Shown: positions 18,559 through 29,100 of the stretch, one piece after another
Numbering within the stretch: the stretch's first letter is position 1
Layout: each line of letters starts with the position of its first letter
Origin: Pseudomonas sp. B21-056
GTDB taxonomy: Bacteria; Pseudomonadota; Gammaproteobacteria; Pseudomonadales; Pseudomonadaceae
DNA: 64,000 nucleotides
Assembly (NCBI RefSeq): GCF_026016325.1
Contig: NZ_CP087203.1
Location: 2,976,001 to 3,040,000 of the forward strand
Direction of reading: 5' to 3'
The notes under the pieces: model-generated
What the model was told of the DNA's origin: nothing
The model's database searches: none
Seen by the model: only the letters and a program-made list of their open reading frames with translations
Translations under genes and position numbers: made by a program

Positions 18559-18594
18559 TCGCAGGGCTTTGCCCAGATCCTGAGACCAAAGGCT

Positions 18595-19806
18595 TCAGAC
18601 GGCGACTGATTCCAGCGTCGATTCAAGGAAGCGGAAGGCAGTCTGTTTCGAGCGTTGGGTCGATTCGAAGAACGCCAGGTGACTGCCGTTGCGCTCCACG
18701 TGCAGCATGGCATCGTTGATGGATTCGGCAATGCGCTGGGAGCCACCGATGTGGGTGGTGTCGTCGGCGTCGCCGGCGACCACCAGGGTCGGCACGCTGA
18801 TCTGTTCCAGTCGTGATTGCAGCTCGGTCTTGTTCAGCGCGTCGTTGAGCCGTGCATAACGGTAGAACAGCTCCTCGTTGACGTAAGGGTAGAGCGCCGC
18901 ATGGGCGATCGAGTCGGGGATGGTCGCCAGTGTCGCCTGGTCGAGGAACAACGCTTGCAAGTCGCTGGCTTCGTTGCGGTCGACGGCGGCCGATTCCATC
19001 AGCCATTCGAAGTTCTGCTGATGGGCGGTGCGCAGGCTGTTGTCGCCCAGGTTGTAGTCGCCATGCCACAGGCTCAGGGAGTTCACCCGCTCGGGGTGGA
19101 TGGCGGCGGCGCTCAATGCGATTACCGCACCGCCGCAGATGCCCATCAGGTGTGCACTGGGCAGCTCGTAGTGGTTCATCACGTTGATCAGGTCGCCGAC
19201 CTGGGCGTCGGTGTCCACGGAGAGTTGGTCGAACGAGGTACAGGAGCCGAACAACCCACGGGTTTCCCAGGTGACCACGAAAAACCGCTCGCTCAGTGCA
19301 TTGAACCAGTCGCGGCACAGGTCGAACGGCATGCCGCAGGGCAGCGCCAGGACGATAGCCGGGCGCTTGTGATCGGTGCTGGCATGCACCGACAACGCGA
19401 CGTTGTCGCGGGTGATCAGGTGCACGGTTTCAACCTCGGGCACCGAACCACTGAAATCGAAGTGTCTGACCAGGCGCCCGAAATCCCTGACACTTTCGAA
19501 CGCGTCGAAGTGGTCATAGGAGAAATCCAGCGCCTGGCAGATTTTCTTGCTGATAAACATCTCGAAGGACGACAGCTGCGCCTCGCCATCGTGCACGTAC
19601 TGCACGGCTTTGACGCCGATGCGTGCGAAGGTGGCGCTGACCGCCCGCTCCGTGGCTCTCACGCTGGGGGAGGCCTGGTCGGGTGGCGGCTCATTTGCCT
19701 GAGCGATAAAGCTCAGGCAAATGGGATCGGGCAGATGGATGGCAAGGTGCCTAAGCATCCTCACGGTCTCACACAGGCGCGTAGCTGCGTCGGTGGAAAT
19801 AGTCAT
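18595..19806 (-). CDS. syrC: SyrC-like aminoacyl transferase (alpha/beta-hydrolase fold, Cys nucleophile)
   Basis: 403 residues. The nucleophile elbow reads MGICGGAV, placing Cys224 where hydrolases have Ser. This GxCxG form is the mark of SyrC and CmaE, which move an amino acid from one carrier protein to another. Asp (VVAGDADDTTH) and His (NGSHLAFFE) complete the triad. By homology it carries 4-chloro-threonine from the SyrB1 carrier to the last module of the mycin synthetase. The start at 19806 has AGGAG ten bases upstream and begins MTISTDAATRL. It is the third gene of a syrB1-syrB2-syrC operon, 58 bases after syrB2. Its 3' end exists a second time at 12227-12390. Confidence 0.9.
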   Translation of the reverse strand: MTISTDAATRLCETVRMLRHLAIHLPDPICLSFIAQANEPPPDQASPSVRATERAVSATFARIGVKAVQYVHDGEAQLSSFEMFISKKICQALDFSYDHFDAFESVRDFGRLVRHFDFSGSVPEVETVHLITRDNVALSVHASTDHKRPAIVLALPCGMPFDLCRDWFNALSERFFVVTWETRGLFGSCTSFDQLSVDTDAQVGDLINVMNHYELPSAHLMGICGGAVIALSAAAIHPERVNSLSLWHGDYNLGDNSLRTAHQQNFEWLMESAAVDRNEASDLQALFLDQATLATIPDSIAHAALYPYVNEELFYRYARLNDALNKTELQSRLEQISVPTLVVAGDADDTTHIGGSQRIAESINDAMLHVERNGSHLAFFESTQRSKQTAFRFLESTLESVAV

Positions 19807-19864
19807 GGATTGGGGACTCCTGTCAGGCACGTTGCGCATGCCACTGTCTTATGGCACTGAAAGA

Positions 19865-20800
19865 TCAGACCGCTTCGAATTTCTTGCCTCGGGTGGTATG
19901 GGTGACAAGGCGGTTGTATTCCGGGGTCTTGTCCCCGATTACCTGGACCGCGCCGTATTTTTCAAGGCTGATGCGACCGCCGTACTCCTCGATGTGTTCG
20001 GAGTCCGGGTAGATCTTCACGAAGGACGGTACATAGCGTGAGGCGAAGCCCATGCGCATGTCCTGGGACTCGCCGCTGTGGGGGTAGGAGGCGTGCATCA
20101 GGGTCGACCAGAAAATGATGAACTGGCCGGCCTTCATCTGCATCGGTACGGCGGCGGATTCGTCAGGCTTGAAGTCCTCGTCGATTTGCAGCTGGCGATA
20201 GTCGTAGCCGAAGAAACCGCGGCGCACGCCATCCTTGACCACCGTGCTGTTGTTGGCATCGGGATCGTAGGCCATGCGTTTGGTTTCGTCGTAGTTCATG
20301 CTGTTCTGGGTGCCCGGAATGAACTGCAGGCAACCATTGGCGATGTTGGCGTCGGTGAACGCGGTCCAGACGGTGATGGTGCCGCCGAAGTCTTCGTTCT
20401 CCGGCCAGAGGATCTGCGGCTTGCCCGAAGCGTTGGCGAAGGTGTCGGCCTGGTGCCAGTCGGTGCCTTCGTCACCCGGGTACTTAGGGAAGAACTCGGT
20501 ACGCCAGCACAGCACGTCCGGGCCGAGGATGCTTTCGACGCGGTCGCAGATCTGCGGACGGCAGATGTGGCCGGCGAGGAATTCGTCGTCCAGGTGGCGA
20601 TCGTAGTTGGCGATGTTGGTGCCGGCGGAAATCGCGTCCAGGTCCTGATAGGCCGCGGCACTGCGGTCGAGCAGGCGCAGGCGGGTGCGCTTCCAGGTTT
20701 CTTTCATCTCTTCGGGTGAATAGGCGTCGAAAGGACCGATGAAACCGTTCTTCTCAAAGGACGCGCGTTCTTCCGGGGTCAAGGCGAATTTCTTGCTCAT
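19865..20800 (-). CDS. syrB2: SyrB2-like non-haem iron halogenase
   Basis: 311 residues, close to the SyrB2 length (~310), beginning [20 protein letters not shown]. The iron site reads DWHQADTF: His116 and Ala118 take the place of the HxD of hydroxylases, leaving room for chloride, as in SyrB2. A later LMHASYPH supplies the second His. By homology it chlorinates C4 of L-Thr tethered to the SyrB1 carrier using Fe(II), 2-oxoglutarate, O2 and chloride. An upstream in-frame Met at 20851 lies inside syrB1; the start at 20800 has AAGGA seven bases before it and leaves a 17-base gap to syrB1. Confidence 0.97.
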   Translation of the reverse strand: MSKKFALTPEERASFEKNGFIGPFDAYSPEEMKETWKRTRLRLLDRSAAAYQDLDAISAGTNIANYDRHLDDEFLAGHICRPQICDRVESILGPDVLCWRTEFFPKYPGDEGTDWHQADTFANASGKPQILWPENEDFGGTITVWTAFTDANIANGCLQFIPGTQNSMNYDETKRMAYDPDANNSTVVKDGVRRGFFGYDYRQLQIDEDFKPDESAAVPMQMKAGQFIIFWSTLMHASYPHSGESQDMRMGFASRYVPSFVKIYPDSEHIEEYGGRISLEKYGAVQVIGDKTPEYNRLVTHTTRGKKFEAV

Positions 20801-20817
20801 GGGCTTTTCCTTTTCGG

Positions 20818-22662
20818 TCAATGGGCTTGGACGAGGGAGCGCTGGATGCATTCGGCCAACACTTTGGCGGTTGCACCGTTGGCCAGCACACCGGGGTCCA
20901 GGTTGACCTGGTAATGGGCCTTGAAGGTGCTCAGGGAGCGGATCAGTGCCAGGGAGGTGCCGCCAAAGTCGAAGAAGTCATCGTTCAGGCCGATGTTCTT
21001 CAGGCCGATGTCTTGCGACCAGACCTTGAGCACGAATTGCTCTTGTTCGGTCAGGCTGTCGGCCGTGTGTTGTACGGTGGCTTCTACGGATTCGGGCGAG
21101 GGCAGGCGTTTCTTGTCGATCTTGCCGTGGTCAGTGACCGGCAGTTGCGCCAGGGCGATGTAGGCAGAAGGACGCATGTAGTCCGGCAGGTTGGCGGCCA
21201 CCAGCGCGGCGACTTCGCTGCGGGTCTGTTCGGTCCAGGCATTCACGCCCTGGGTCGGCACCACGTAGGTGACCAGGCGCCAGTCGCCGTCGCCGTAATC
21301 GTGGCCGGCCACATGGGCGGCGGCCACGGCGGGGCTGCTCTGCAGGCAGGCTTCGACCTCGCCGGGTTCGATGCGGAAACCGCGGATCTTCAGTTGTTCA
21401 TCGCAACGACCGGCGTAGCGGTACTCGCCGTCATCGCCCAGTACCACCAGGTCGCCGGTGCGATAGGCGCGGCTGGAGGTCCCCGGCAGTTGCACGAAAC
21501 GCTCGCTGTTCAGGGCCGGACGGTTCAGGTAACCCAGCGCCACGCCAGCGCCTTCGATGTAGAGTTCACCGGCGGTACCCTGGGGCACGGGTTGCCGGTC
21601 GGCATCGAGCAGGTTCAGGCGCCAGCCGTCCAGCGGAGTACCAATCGATACCATGGCGGCGCTTTCCAGGTCCTGGCCCAGCACGCGCTTGAAGGTAGTG
21701 TGCACCGTGGCTTCGGTGATGCCGTACATGTTGATCAGCGCAGGCTTCTGGTCGCCATGGCGTTCGACCCAGGGCCGCAGCACCGTGGCCGGCAATGCTT
21801 CGCCACCGAACACCACGTAGCGCAGCGCCAGCGGCGCCTTGGCCTGGCGGTCGGCTTCATCGAGGCCACGGAAGGCCGATGGGGTCTGGCTCAGGACGGT
21901 CACGCCCTGGTCGACCAGCCATTGACGGGTGGCGGATGGCGAGCGCGACACATCGTAAGGCACTACGGCAACGTGGCCGCCGTGGGCCAATGCGCCCCAG
22001 ATTTCCCAGACCGAAAAGTCGAAGCCGATGGAATGGAACATCGACCAGACGTCGTGCTCGTTGAAAGCGTATTCGCGCTGGGTGCTTTCCAGCAGGCGGC
22101 TGACGTTAGCGTGGGCCACCAGCACACCCTTGGGTTCGCCGGTGGAACCGGAGGTGTAGATGACGTAGGCCGGTGCCTGGTCGGGGTTGCGGCGGTCGAC
22201 ATCGCCATTGAGTTCCAGCGCCGGGCCGGCCAGCAACTCGGCCAGGGGCAGCACGCGCACGGACGGGCTCTGCGCCAGCTCGGCGGGCTCGCCGATCATC
22301 AGGCTCAGGCCGCTGTCGCGCACGATGTGTTCGACGCGCTTGCCGGGGTATTGCGGGTCGACCGGGACGTAGGTGCCACCGGCCTTGAGGATGCCCAGCA
22401 GGCTGATGACCAGGTCGACGCTGCGCGTCAGGCACATCCCGACCAGCATGCCGTCCTTGACGCCTTCCTGGCGAAGTCTGGCGGCCAGCTGCGACGAAAC
22501 GGCGTCGAGTTGTTCATAGTTCAGCGAGCGAGTGGCGTCGGATACCGCCGTTCGCTGGGGAAATTCACGGGCCCGGGCGATGAAAATCTCATGCAGGAAT
22601 GCACCGGGCGTGAGGGGGGCTGGCGCGGGGTTAACCGATCCGCCAGTGTTCTTAATCGGCAT
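20818..22662 (-). CDS. syrB1: SyrB1-like stand-alone A-T didomain loading Thr
   Basis: 614 residues: adenylation domain to about residue 520, then a carrier domain with [11 protein letters not shown] near residue 570. Pocket residues read D F W S V G M V H, a Thr-type code, and the A10 Lys is in GKIDKKRLP. There is no condensation domain. By homology it activates L-Thr and holds it as a thioester for SyrB2 chlorination, after which SyrC passes 4-Cl-Thr to the NRPS. The start at 22662 (MPIKNTGGS) has AGGAG eight bases upstream, better than the in-frame ATG at 22746. It is the first gene of its operon; a palindromic box lies 152 bases upstream. Confidence 0.95.
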   Translation of the reverse strand: MPIKNTGGSVNPAPAPLTPGAFLHEIFIARAREFPQRTAVSDATRSLNYEQLDAVSSQLAARLRQEGVKDGMLVGMCLTRSVDLVISLLGILKAGGTYVPVDPQYPGKRVEHIVRDSGLSLMIGEPAELAQSPSVRVLPLAELLAGPALELNGDVDRRNPDQAPAYVIYTSGSTGEPKGVLVAHANVSRLLESTQREYAFNEHDVWSMFHSIGFDFSVWEIWGALAHGGHVAVVPYDVSRSPSATRQWLVDQGVTVLSQTPSAFRGLDEADRQAKAPLALRYVVFGGEALPATVLRPWVERHGDQKPALINMYGITEATVHTTFKRVLGQDLESAAMVSIGTPLDGWRLNLLDADRQPVPQGTAGELYIEGAGVALGYLNRPALNSERFVQLPGTSSRAYRTGDLVVLGDDGEYRYAGRCDEQLKIRGFRIEPGEVEACLQSSPAVAAAHVAGHDYGDGDWRLVTYVVPTQGVNAWTEQTRSEVAALVAANLPDYMRPSAYIALAQLPVTDHGKIDKKRLPSPESVEATVQHTADSLTEQEQFVLKVWSQDIGLKNIGLNDDFFDFGGTSLALIRSLSTFKAHYQVNLDPGVLANGATAKVLAECIQRSLVQAH

Positions 22663-22813
22663 GACTAACGCTCCTGTTGAATGCCAGGTGCAGCGTATTT
22701 GCGCGTTTGCGAAAACCGTTGCACTCGAGACGTCACTGCGGCCCACGGGATCGTCTGATGCGCCTGTGCGATTCGCAGCTGCCGCATTTCAGCACCGACT
22801 TTGTGCCTGCGTC

Positions 22814-22833
22814 TGTCGCGGGAAATGGGGACA
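22814..22833. promoter_or_regulatory. syr-syp-box-like palindrome (syrB1 side)
   Basis: TGTCGCGGGAAATGGGGACA: TGTC and GACA separated by 12 bases, in the 336-base gap between the divergent syrB1 and syrP genes. It has the 20-bp length and outer arms of the P. syringae syr-syp box. It is 152 bases from the syrB1 start and 165 from the syrP start. Confidence 0.6.
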
Positions 22834-22875
22834 AACCGTCCTGGGATGCGCTGCGAGCGATGGTGTAACCAGGTG

Positions 22876-22895
22876 TGTCCCGGTTTGCGGTGCCA
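22876..22895. promoter_or_regulatory. Second syr-syp-box-like element (syrP side)
   Basis: TGTCCCGGTTTGCGGTGCCA matches the left half of the box (TGTCCCG) exactly and three of four bases of the right end (GCCA for GACA), with 20-bp spacing. It is 62 bases from the first box and 104 before the syrP start, so the two divergent operons may each have a box. Nothing else in the gap looks functional apart from ribosome sites. Confidence 0.4.
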
Positions 22896-22998
22896 GACAT
22901 CACCCTGGATCAGTGTTTTTATCCTTGCCCGACAGTGGGGCGCATTGGTTTTGCCCCGTACGACGTGGATCCGAGGATCCGTGGTTCAGGAGTGATGC

Positions 22999-24060
22999 AT
23001 GAGTCTTCAAACTAACGCTTCGCCCGTGATGAGCGATGACGGGATGGCGGATTCGCTTTCCTGGCCCGGTCAGGGAGTTGAGGGGCAGGTCCGATTGTCG
23101 CTGCTCGCCGATGGCCTGAGTTTGCCCGTGGTGATCGAAGCGATCGCCCCTGGCCTGGATCCGTCGGCATGGGCCGCCACCCATCGCGAGGCCATCGAGG
23201 CTTTGTTGTGCCGCCATGGCGCGGTGCTGTTTCGCGGCTTCGAGCTGGCCTCGGTGCCGGCCTTCGAGGCATTTGCCGAAGCCTTGTCCCCCGGGTTGCA
23301 TGGCAGTTACGGCGATCTGCCGAAGAAGGAGGGCGGACGTAACGTCTATCGCTCCACGCCTTATCCCGAACGGGAAATGATCCTCTACCACAACGAGAGT
23401 TCGCACCTGGAAAGCTGGCCGCGCAAGCAATGGTTCTATTGCGAACAGCCTTCACGGGTTGGCGGCGCGACGCCGCTGGCGGACATCCGGCAAGTGCTGC
23501 GGCACCTGCCTGCCGAGGTGGTGGCACGCTTCGAACAAAAGGGGCTGACGTACAGCCGCACCTTCACCGCCGGCGTCGAGCCGAGCTGGGAAGCGTTCTT
23601 CGGCACCACCGACCGCAGCGCAGTCGAACAACGCTGCCGGGAACAGGGCACCGCTTTCGAATGGCTCGACGGCGACACTTTGCAAGTGCGCACCCTCTGC
23701 CCGGCAGTGATCCGTCATCCGCAGACCGGCGAGGCGGCGTTCTTCAATCAGGTGCAGTTGCACCATCCGTTCTGTCTCGGCGAAGACATGCGCGAGGACC
23801 TGCTCGATATGTTCGGTGCCGACCGTCTGCCGCGCATGGTCAGTTATGGCGATGGAACACCGATCGAGGACGAGGTCATGGCCCTGGTCGGCGACGCCTA
23901 TGAGGCCTGCGCCGTCAGGTTCGACTGGCGCAAGGGCGACGTGGTCATGCTCGACAACATGCTGGCCGCCCACGCACGGGATCCTTACGAGGAACCGCGC
24001 CTGATTGTGGTGGCGATGGGCGAGATGACCGCCAGGGGCGACGTCTGGCAGCCGGCCTGA
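22999..24060 (+). CDS. syrP: SyrP-like TauD/TfdA-family aspartate beta-hydroxylase
   Basis: 353 residues, the length I recall for SyrP. Iron ligands are visible as YHNESSHL (His131, Glu133) and MLAAHARDP (His325), with Arg334 placed for 2-oxoglutarate. The HxE form is that of clavaminate-synthase-like members of the family. SyrP makes L-threo-3-hydroxy-Asp on the carrier domain of the Asp module of syringomycin synthetase; the same role is inferred here, for an Asp module outside the window. AGGAG sits six bases before the ATG. It is followed 34 bases later by syrD, probably as one operon, and is divergent from syrB1. Confidence 0.85.
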   Translation: MSLQTNASPVMSDDGMADSLSWPGQGVEGQVRLSLLADGLSLPVVIEAIAPGLDPSAWAATHREAIEALLCRHGAVLFRGFELASVPAFEAFAEALSPGLHGSYGDLPKKEGGRNVYRSTPYPEREMILYHNESSHLESWPRKQWFYCEQPSRVGGATPLADIRQVLRHLPAEVVARFEQKGLTYSRTFTAGVEPSWEAFFGTTDRSAVEQRCREQGTAFEWLDGDTLQVRTLCPAVIRHPQTGEAAFFNQVQLHHPFCLGEDMREDLLDMFGADRLPRMVSYGDGTPIEDEVMALVGDAYEACAVRFDWRKGDVVMLDNMLAAHARDPYEEPRLIVVAMGEMTARGDVWQPA

Positions 24061-24094
24061 GCCATATCGCGAGTTCATTCGAGGATAGCAACCC

Positions 24095-25792
24095 ATGAAA
24101 AACCAGAAAGAGAAGAAGCCCAAGCCGGGTTCGGTCATGCGCCTGTTGTGGCGCAACCATCCCTGGCTGACGTTTTTCACCTTGATCTGCGGTGTCATCA
24201 GCGGGGTCGCGTCCATCGCGGTGGTGAGTGTGATCAACCAGGCCATCCACAATGACGGCGATCGCATGCAGGCGCTGTATTTGTTTGTCGGGCTCAGTGC
24301 CACCGCGCTGATCCTGCGCAACGGTGCCGCGTTGTTCCCGGCCTACGCCAGCATGCGGATCATGACCCGGTTGCGCATCGCGCTGTGTCGCAAGATCCTC
24401 GCGACGCCCCTGGAAGAGGTGGACCGGCGCGGCCCGCCCAACGTGCTGACCATGCTGACCAACGACATCCCGCAGCTGAACACGACGCTGATCGTCATGC
24501 CCACGGTGCTGGTAGAGACGACGGTCTTCCTGTTCGGTATCGCTTACCTGGCGTACCTGTCATGGGTGGTCCTGGCCTTGACGGTTTCGCTGATGATCCT
24601 GGGCGTGGGCTTGTACCTGTTCTTCTTCGCCAGCGGCGTGAGGTCCACCAATCGGGTTCGGGACGAGTTCACCGCGTTCAACGAATACACCCATGCCCTG
24701 GTGTTCGGTCTCAAGGAACTGAAGCTCAACGGCATTCGTCGTCGCTGGTTCGGCCGCTCCGCCATCGAGGCTTCCTCGACCCGGGTGGCCCGCTACAACT
24801 TCGTCGAGCGGCTGTGGTACACCGCCGCCGATAACGTGGGCCAGTTCACTCTGTCGTTGCTGATCGGTTGCTTGCTGTTCGCCGCGCCGCTGGTCAGCAC
24901 GGTCGATCCCAAGGTGATGACGGCCAGTGTGCTGGCGGTGCTCTACATCATGGGGCCGCTGTCGCTGCTGGTGGGGGCGATGCCGGTGCTGGCGGCGGGC
25001 CGGGTCGCCTGTACCCGGCTCGCGGAATTCGGTTTCGCGATCAACGATCCACATCCCGAGCCCGTTGCGGTCGAAGCACCGAAGGTGCATCTGCTCGAGC
25101 ACAAGAAGACCTGGGACAGCATCGAGTTGAAGGGCGTGCGGATGCATTATCAGGACCCGCATGCTGGAAGCGGTTTCTCCCTGGGCCCTATCGACCTGAC
25201 GGTACAGGCGGGTGAATTGATCTACATCGTTGGCGGCAACGGTTGCGGTAAGAGCACCCTGGCCAAGGTGTTATGCGGGCTCTACATCCCGCAGAGCGGC
25301 GAGGTGCTGCTCGACGGCTTGACGATCACCGACGAGAGTCGCAGTGACTACCGCGATCTGTTCTCCGCAGTGTTCTCTGACTTCCACCTGTTCAATCGCC
25401 TGATCGGTCCCGACGAGGAGGACGGCAACCCCACACTGGCGAGCAAGTACCTGGAAACCCTCGGGCTGGCCGACAAGATCAAGATCGAAGGGCACGGCTA
25501 TTCGACCCTCAAGGCTTTGTCCTACGGTCAGCAGAAACGCCTGGCCCTGGTATGCGCCTACATGGAGGACCGGCCGGTCTACGTGCTCGATGAATGGGCC
25601 GCCGACCAGGATCCGCCGTTCAAGAAGTTCTTCTACGAAGAACTGCTGCCCGACCTCAAGCGGCGCGGCAAGACGGTGCTGATCATTACCCATGACGACC
25701 AGTACTTCCAGCTGGCTGACCGGATCATCAAGCTGGCGGACGGGCACATCGTCTCCGATATCAACTGCGCCATTCGCGACAAGCGCGCCTGA
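24095..25792 (+). CDS. syrD: SyrD-like cyclic-peptide ABC exporter (fused permease/ATPase)
   Basis: 565 residues. The N-terminal half has about six membrane segments. The C-terminal ATPase shows Walker A GGNGCGKST, the signature LSYGQQKR and Walker B VYVLDEWAADQDP, with the switch His in IITHDD. The order and length match the SyrD/YojI cyclic-peptide exporter family, half-transporters that act as dimers in the inner membrane. GAGGA lies nine bases before the ATG. By homology and position it exports the lipopeptide products. A 311-base gap follows before the peptin NRPS. Confidence 0.95.
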   Translation: MKNQKEKKPKPGSVMRLLWRNHPWLTFFTLICGVISGVASIAVVSVINQAIHNDGDRMQALYLFVGLSATALILRNGAALFPAYASMRIMTRLRIALCRKILATPLEEVDRRGPPNVLTMLTNDIPQLNTTLIVMPTVLVETTVFLFGIAYLAYLSWVVLALTVSLMILGVGLYLFFFASGVRSTNRVRDEFTAFNEYTHALVFGLKELKLNGIRRRWFGRSAIEASSTRVARYNFVERLWYTAADNVGQFTLSLLIGCLLFAAPLVSTVDPKVMTASVLAVLYIMGPLSLLVGAMPVLAAGRVACTRLAEFGFAINDPHPEPVAVEAPKVHLLEHKKTWDSIELKGVRMHYQDPHAGSGFSLGPIDLTVQAGELIYIVGGNGCGKSTLAKVLCGLYIPQSGEVLLDGLTITDESRSDYRDLFSAVFSDFHLFNRLIGPDEEDGNPTLASKYLETLGLADKIKIEGHGYSTLKALSYGQQKRLALVCAYMEDRPVYVLDEWAADQDPPFKKFFYEELLPDLKRRGKTVLIITHDDQYFQLADRIIKLADGHIVSDINCAIRDKRA

Positions 25793-25880
25793 ATGGCTGT
25801 TTTGACCGTACCGTACGGCTGGCGATGTTGTAGCGACAACACCCCTGCCAACCCGTAAAAGACGCCTGACACCAAGCCGC

Positions 25881-25909
25881 ACCCGACAGCAGTGGAACGC
25901 CTGTCGGGT
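25881..25909. other. Inverted repeat after syrD
   Basis: Perfect 9-bp arms ACCCGACAG and CTGTCGGGT with an 11-base loop, 88 bases after the syrD stop. It could be a weak terminator; no T-run follows. Its arms are oriented opposite to the syr-syp box and it is therefore not counted as one. Confidence 0.45.
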
Positions 25910-25966
25910 GGCACCGGCTGTCTGCGCGGATCTGCATCATCAACTCCAGGCGTGCCCTGTTGCGTT

Positions 25967-25986
25967 TGTCGCGGGCAGCACTGACA
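25967..25986. promoter_or_regulatory. syr-syp-box-like palindrome before the peptin NRPS
   Basis: TGTCGCGGGCAGCACTGACA has the same TGTC-N12-GACA architecture as the boxes at 8463 and 22814, and the left seven bases are identical to those of the 22814 box. It is 117 bases before the NRPS start codon. The rest of the 311-base gap shows only the hairpin at 25881-25909. Confidence 0.6.
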
Positions 25987-26103
25987 AATATCTGAGAAGG
26001 AACGTATGACATTTTTCTTTGCTGTGGGTGATGTTGTTGCAATGGGCCGTTCGGCCAGCCGAAATCCAGTGCTTGTCGGTGCACACGTGACGGGGGGCCG
26101 GGT

Positions 26104-29100
26104 ATGAACCAGTCCCTGGAGCTTGCGGCAACCTATCCGCTGACGGCGTCCCAGCGGGATATCTGGCTGGACCAGATGACCAAGGGCGATTCGCCCTTGT
26201 ACACCATGGGTGGCTACCTTCATATCCAGGGTGCCGTCGACCCTGAACGTATCCAGCAGGCAGTCGAACTGTTGGTCCGTAAGCACGATGCCTTGCGCAC
26301 GGTCCTGCACTGCGACGTCGGTGGCGACGGCGTGCCCATGCAGACCCTGGTCGAGTCGCTGGAGGTGCGGGTCCCGTTGATCGATTTCTCCAATCGCCCC
26401 GAACCGCAGACTGCGGCCCAGACCTGGGTACAACAGGGGCTGGAAGTGGCATTTGAGCTCGATAAGGGGCCGCTGTTCCGCTTCTACCTGGTCAAGCTCA
26501 ATGACGCTTCGTTCTATTTCGTCGTCAACCTGCATCACATTATCCAGGACGGCTGGGGCATCAACCTGATGCTCGCTTCTCTCAGTGACCTGTACAACGC
26601 GCTGGAGGAAAACCGCGAACCCGACCTGTCGGCACCGTCCTATGCCGGGTTCATCGAGGATGATGCCCGTTACCACGACTCGGACCGTTTCCAGCGCGAC
26701 CAGGCCTACTGGCTGGACAAATACCGGGATGTGCCGGATCCGTTGTTCACCGCCCGTTACCGTGATCGCTACGTCGAGCCCGTGGTGCCCAGCGCCCATG
26801 CCATGACGCCGTTCCCACAGACGCTGAACGAGCGGATCGACGCCCTGGCACTGACCCATCAGGTCTCGCGTTTTCCGGTGCTGCTGGCGACGTTGTACGT
26901 GTACTTTGTCCGCACGACCCAGCGCGACGAGTTGGTGGTGGGCCTGCCGATCCTCAATCGTTCCAATCCGACCTTCAAGCAAACCGTAGGGTTGTTCACC
27001 CAGGTCAGTGCCATGCGCTTGCGGTTCGCCGATGACCTGCCGTTCGGTGAGCTGATCCAAGAGGTGGCGCGCGCGCTCAAGCAGGACTATCGCTACCAGC
27101 GGTTTCCTTTAAGCGACATCCATCGCTCCCTGGAGCTGCGGCGTGACAACCGTGCCCAGCTGTTCGATGTGTCGTTTTCCTACGAAGAAGAGAATTATCT
27201 ATACCGGTTCGGCGACGCCACGGCCTATTCGGTGAAGAGTTCCAACGGCCAGGAACAGATGCCCCTGGCGATCCATTTCCGGACCAACCCCAACGAGAAA
27301 AATGCCTGGGTGCACTGGATCTACAACCAGGCGTTCCTGCAAGCCGATGAAATCGAGTCGATGGCCGAGCGCTTCGTCCACGTACTGGAGCAGGCCCTGG
27401 GTGACGATACGCTGCCGATCCGGGACTTTGTCCTGCCGACACCGGCTGAAGCCCGTTTGCTCCAGGCCTGGAACGCGAGTGATGCGCGGCGGTATGAGCA
27501 CGACCGCACGATCCATGGCCTGTTCGAAGCGCGGGCCGCCGCGCAGCCGAGCGCGGTGGCGGTGGTCCATGAAGGCCAGACCCTGACCTACGGCGAACTG
27601 AACACCCGGGCGAACCAGGTCGCCCATCGGCTGCTGGCCCTGGGTGTGTTCCCGGATGACCGGGTAGCCATCTGCGTCGAACGCGGCCTGGACATGATCG
27701 TTGGCCTGCTGGGTATCCTGAAGTCCGGTGCCGGCTATGTGCCGCTTGATCCGGCCTATCCCCAGGACCGCCTGGCCTTCATGCTCGAGGACAGCTCGCC
27801 GGTGGCGTTGCTGACCCAAGCGGCGCTGCAAGCCCAGGTGCCTGCGCCGGCCGTCCCGGTGCTGCTGCTCGATCAGCCTGAAGCCGCGGGGTTTGCCGAG
27901 CAGCCACGGCATGATCCGAATATCGGTACCCTGGCGTCCCATCACCTGGCCTACGTGATCTACACCTCGGGCTCGACCGGCTTGCCCAAAGGGGTGATGG
28001 TCGAGCACCGCAACGTCGCGCGGCTGTTCTCGGCCACGCAACGCTGGTTCGATTTCGGTCCGCAGGATGTCTGGGCGCTGTTCCATTCCTTCGCCTTCGA
28101 CTTCTCGGTCTGGGAAATCTGGGGTGCGCTGACCCATGGCGGTCGCCTGCTGGTGGTGCCGCAGCTGGTCAGCCGTTCGCCGCAGGACTGCTATGCGCTG
28201 GTGTGCGAGGCCGGTGTCACGGTGTTGAACCAGACACCGAGCGCGTTCCGCCAGTTGATCGCGGCCCAGGGCGAAAGCGATCTGAAACACAACCTGCGGC
28301 AAGTGATTTTCGGTGGCGAAGCCTTGGAAACCGGCATCCTCAAGCCGTGGTACGCCCGGGAAATCAATGCCGGTACGCAACTGGTGAACATGTATGGCAT
28401 CACCGAAACCACGGTGCATGTGACCTATCGTGCGCTGCAAGCGGCCGATGCCCAATTGATCGGTGTCAGCCCGATCGGCAAGCGGATTCCCGATTTGCGC
28501 CTGTACTTGCTGGACAAGTATGGCAAGCCGGTGCCCAAGGGCGTGGAGGGTGAGTTGTACGTAGGGGGCGCCGGTGTGGCGCGAGGCTACCTGAACCGGC
28601 CGGAGCTCAACGCAACGCGGTTCCTGGCCGATCCGTTCGACACCGCCGCGAACGCGCGGATGTACCGTACCGGCGACCTCGGTCGTTGGCTGCACAATGG
28701 CGAACTGCAATACCTGGGGCGTAACGATGAACAGGTGAAGATCCGCGGTTTCCGTATCGAACTGGGTGAAATCGAAGCGAGGCTGACGGCCTGCACAAAA
28801 GTGCGCGAGGCCGTGGTGATCGCCCGGGAAGACGAGCCGGGGAACAAGCGGCTAGTGGCCTATGTGCTTGCCGAAGACGGCGTCTGTGTGTCTGCGGGTG
28901 AGTTGCGCAGCGAGCTGCTGGGCTCGCTGGCGGACTACATGGTGCCGAGCGCCTTCGTGATGCTCGACGCCTTCCCGCTGACCACCAATGGCAAGCTCGA
29001 CCGCAAGGCGCTGCCGGCTCCCGACTCGCAAGCATTTGCCCGACGCAGCTATGAAGCGCCGGTGGGCCAGGTGGAAATCACCCTGGCCGCGTTGTGGGCC

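Noticed and set aside
20821..22668. Plus-strand open frame of 615 codons opposite syrB1
   Set aside because: Same shadow effect; the minus strand encodes a complete SyrB1 homologue with all A-domain and carrier motifs.
25881..25909. Inverted repeat as a further syr-syp box
   Set aside because: Its arms are CCGACAG...CTGTCGG, the reverse arrangement, and 29 bp long; a better box lies at 25967.
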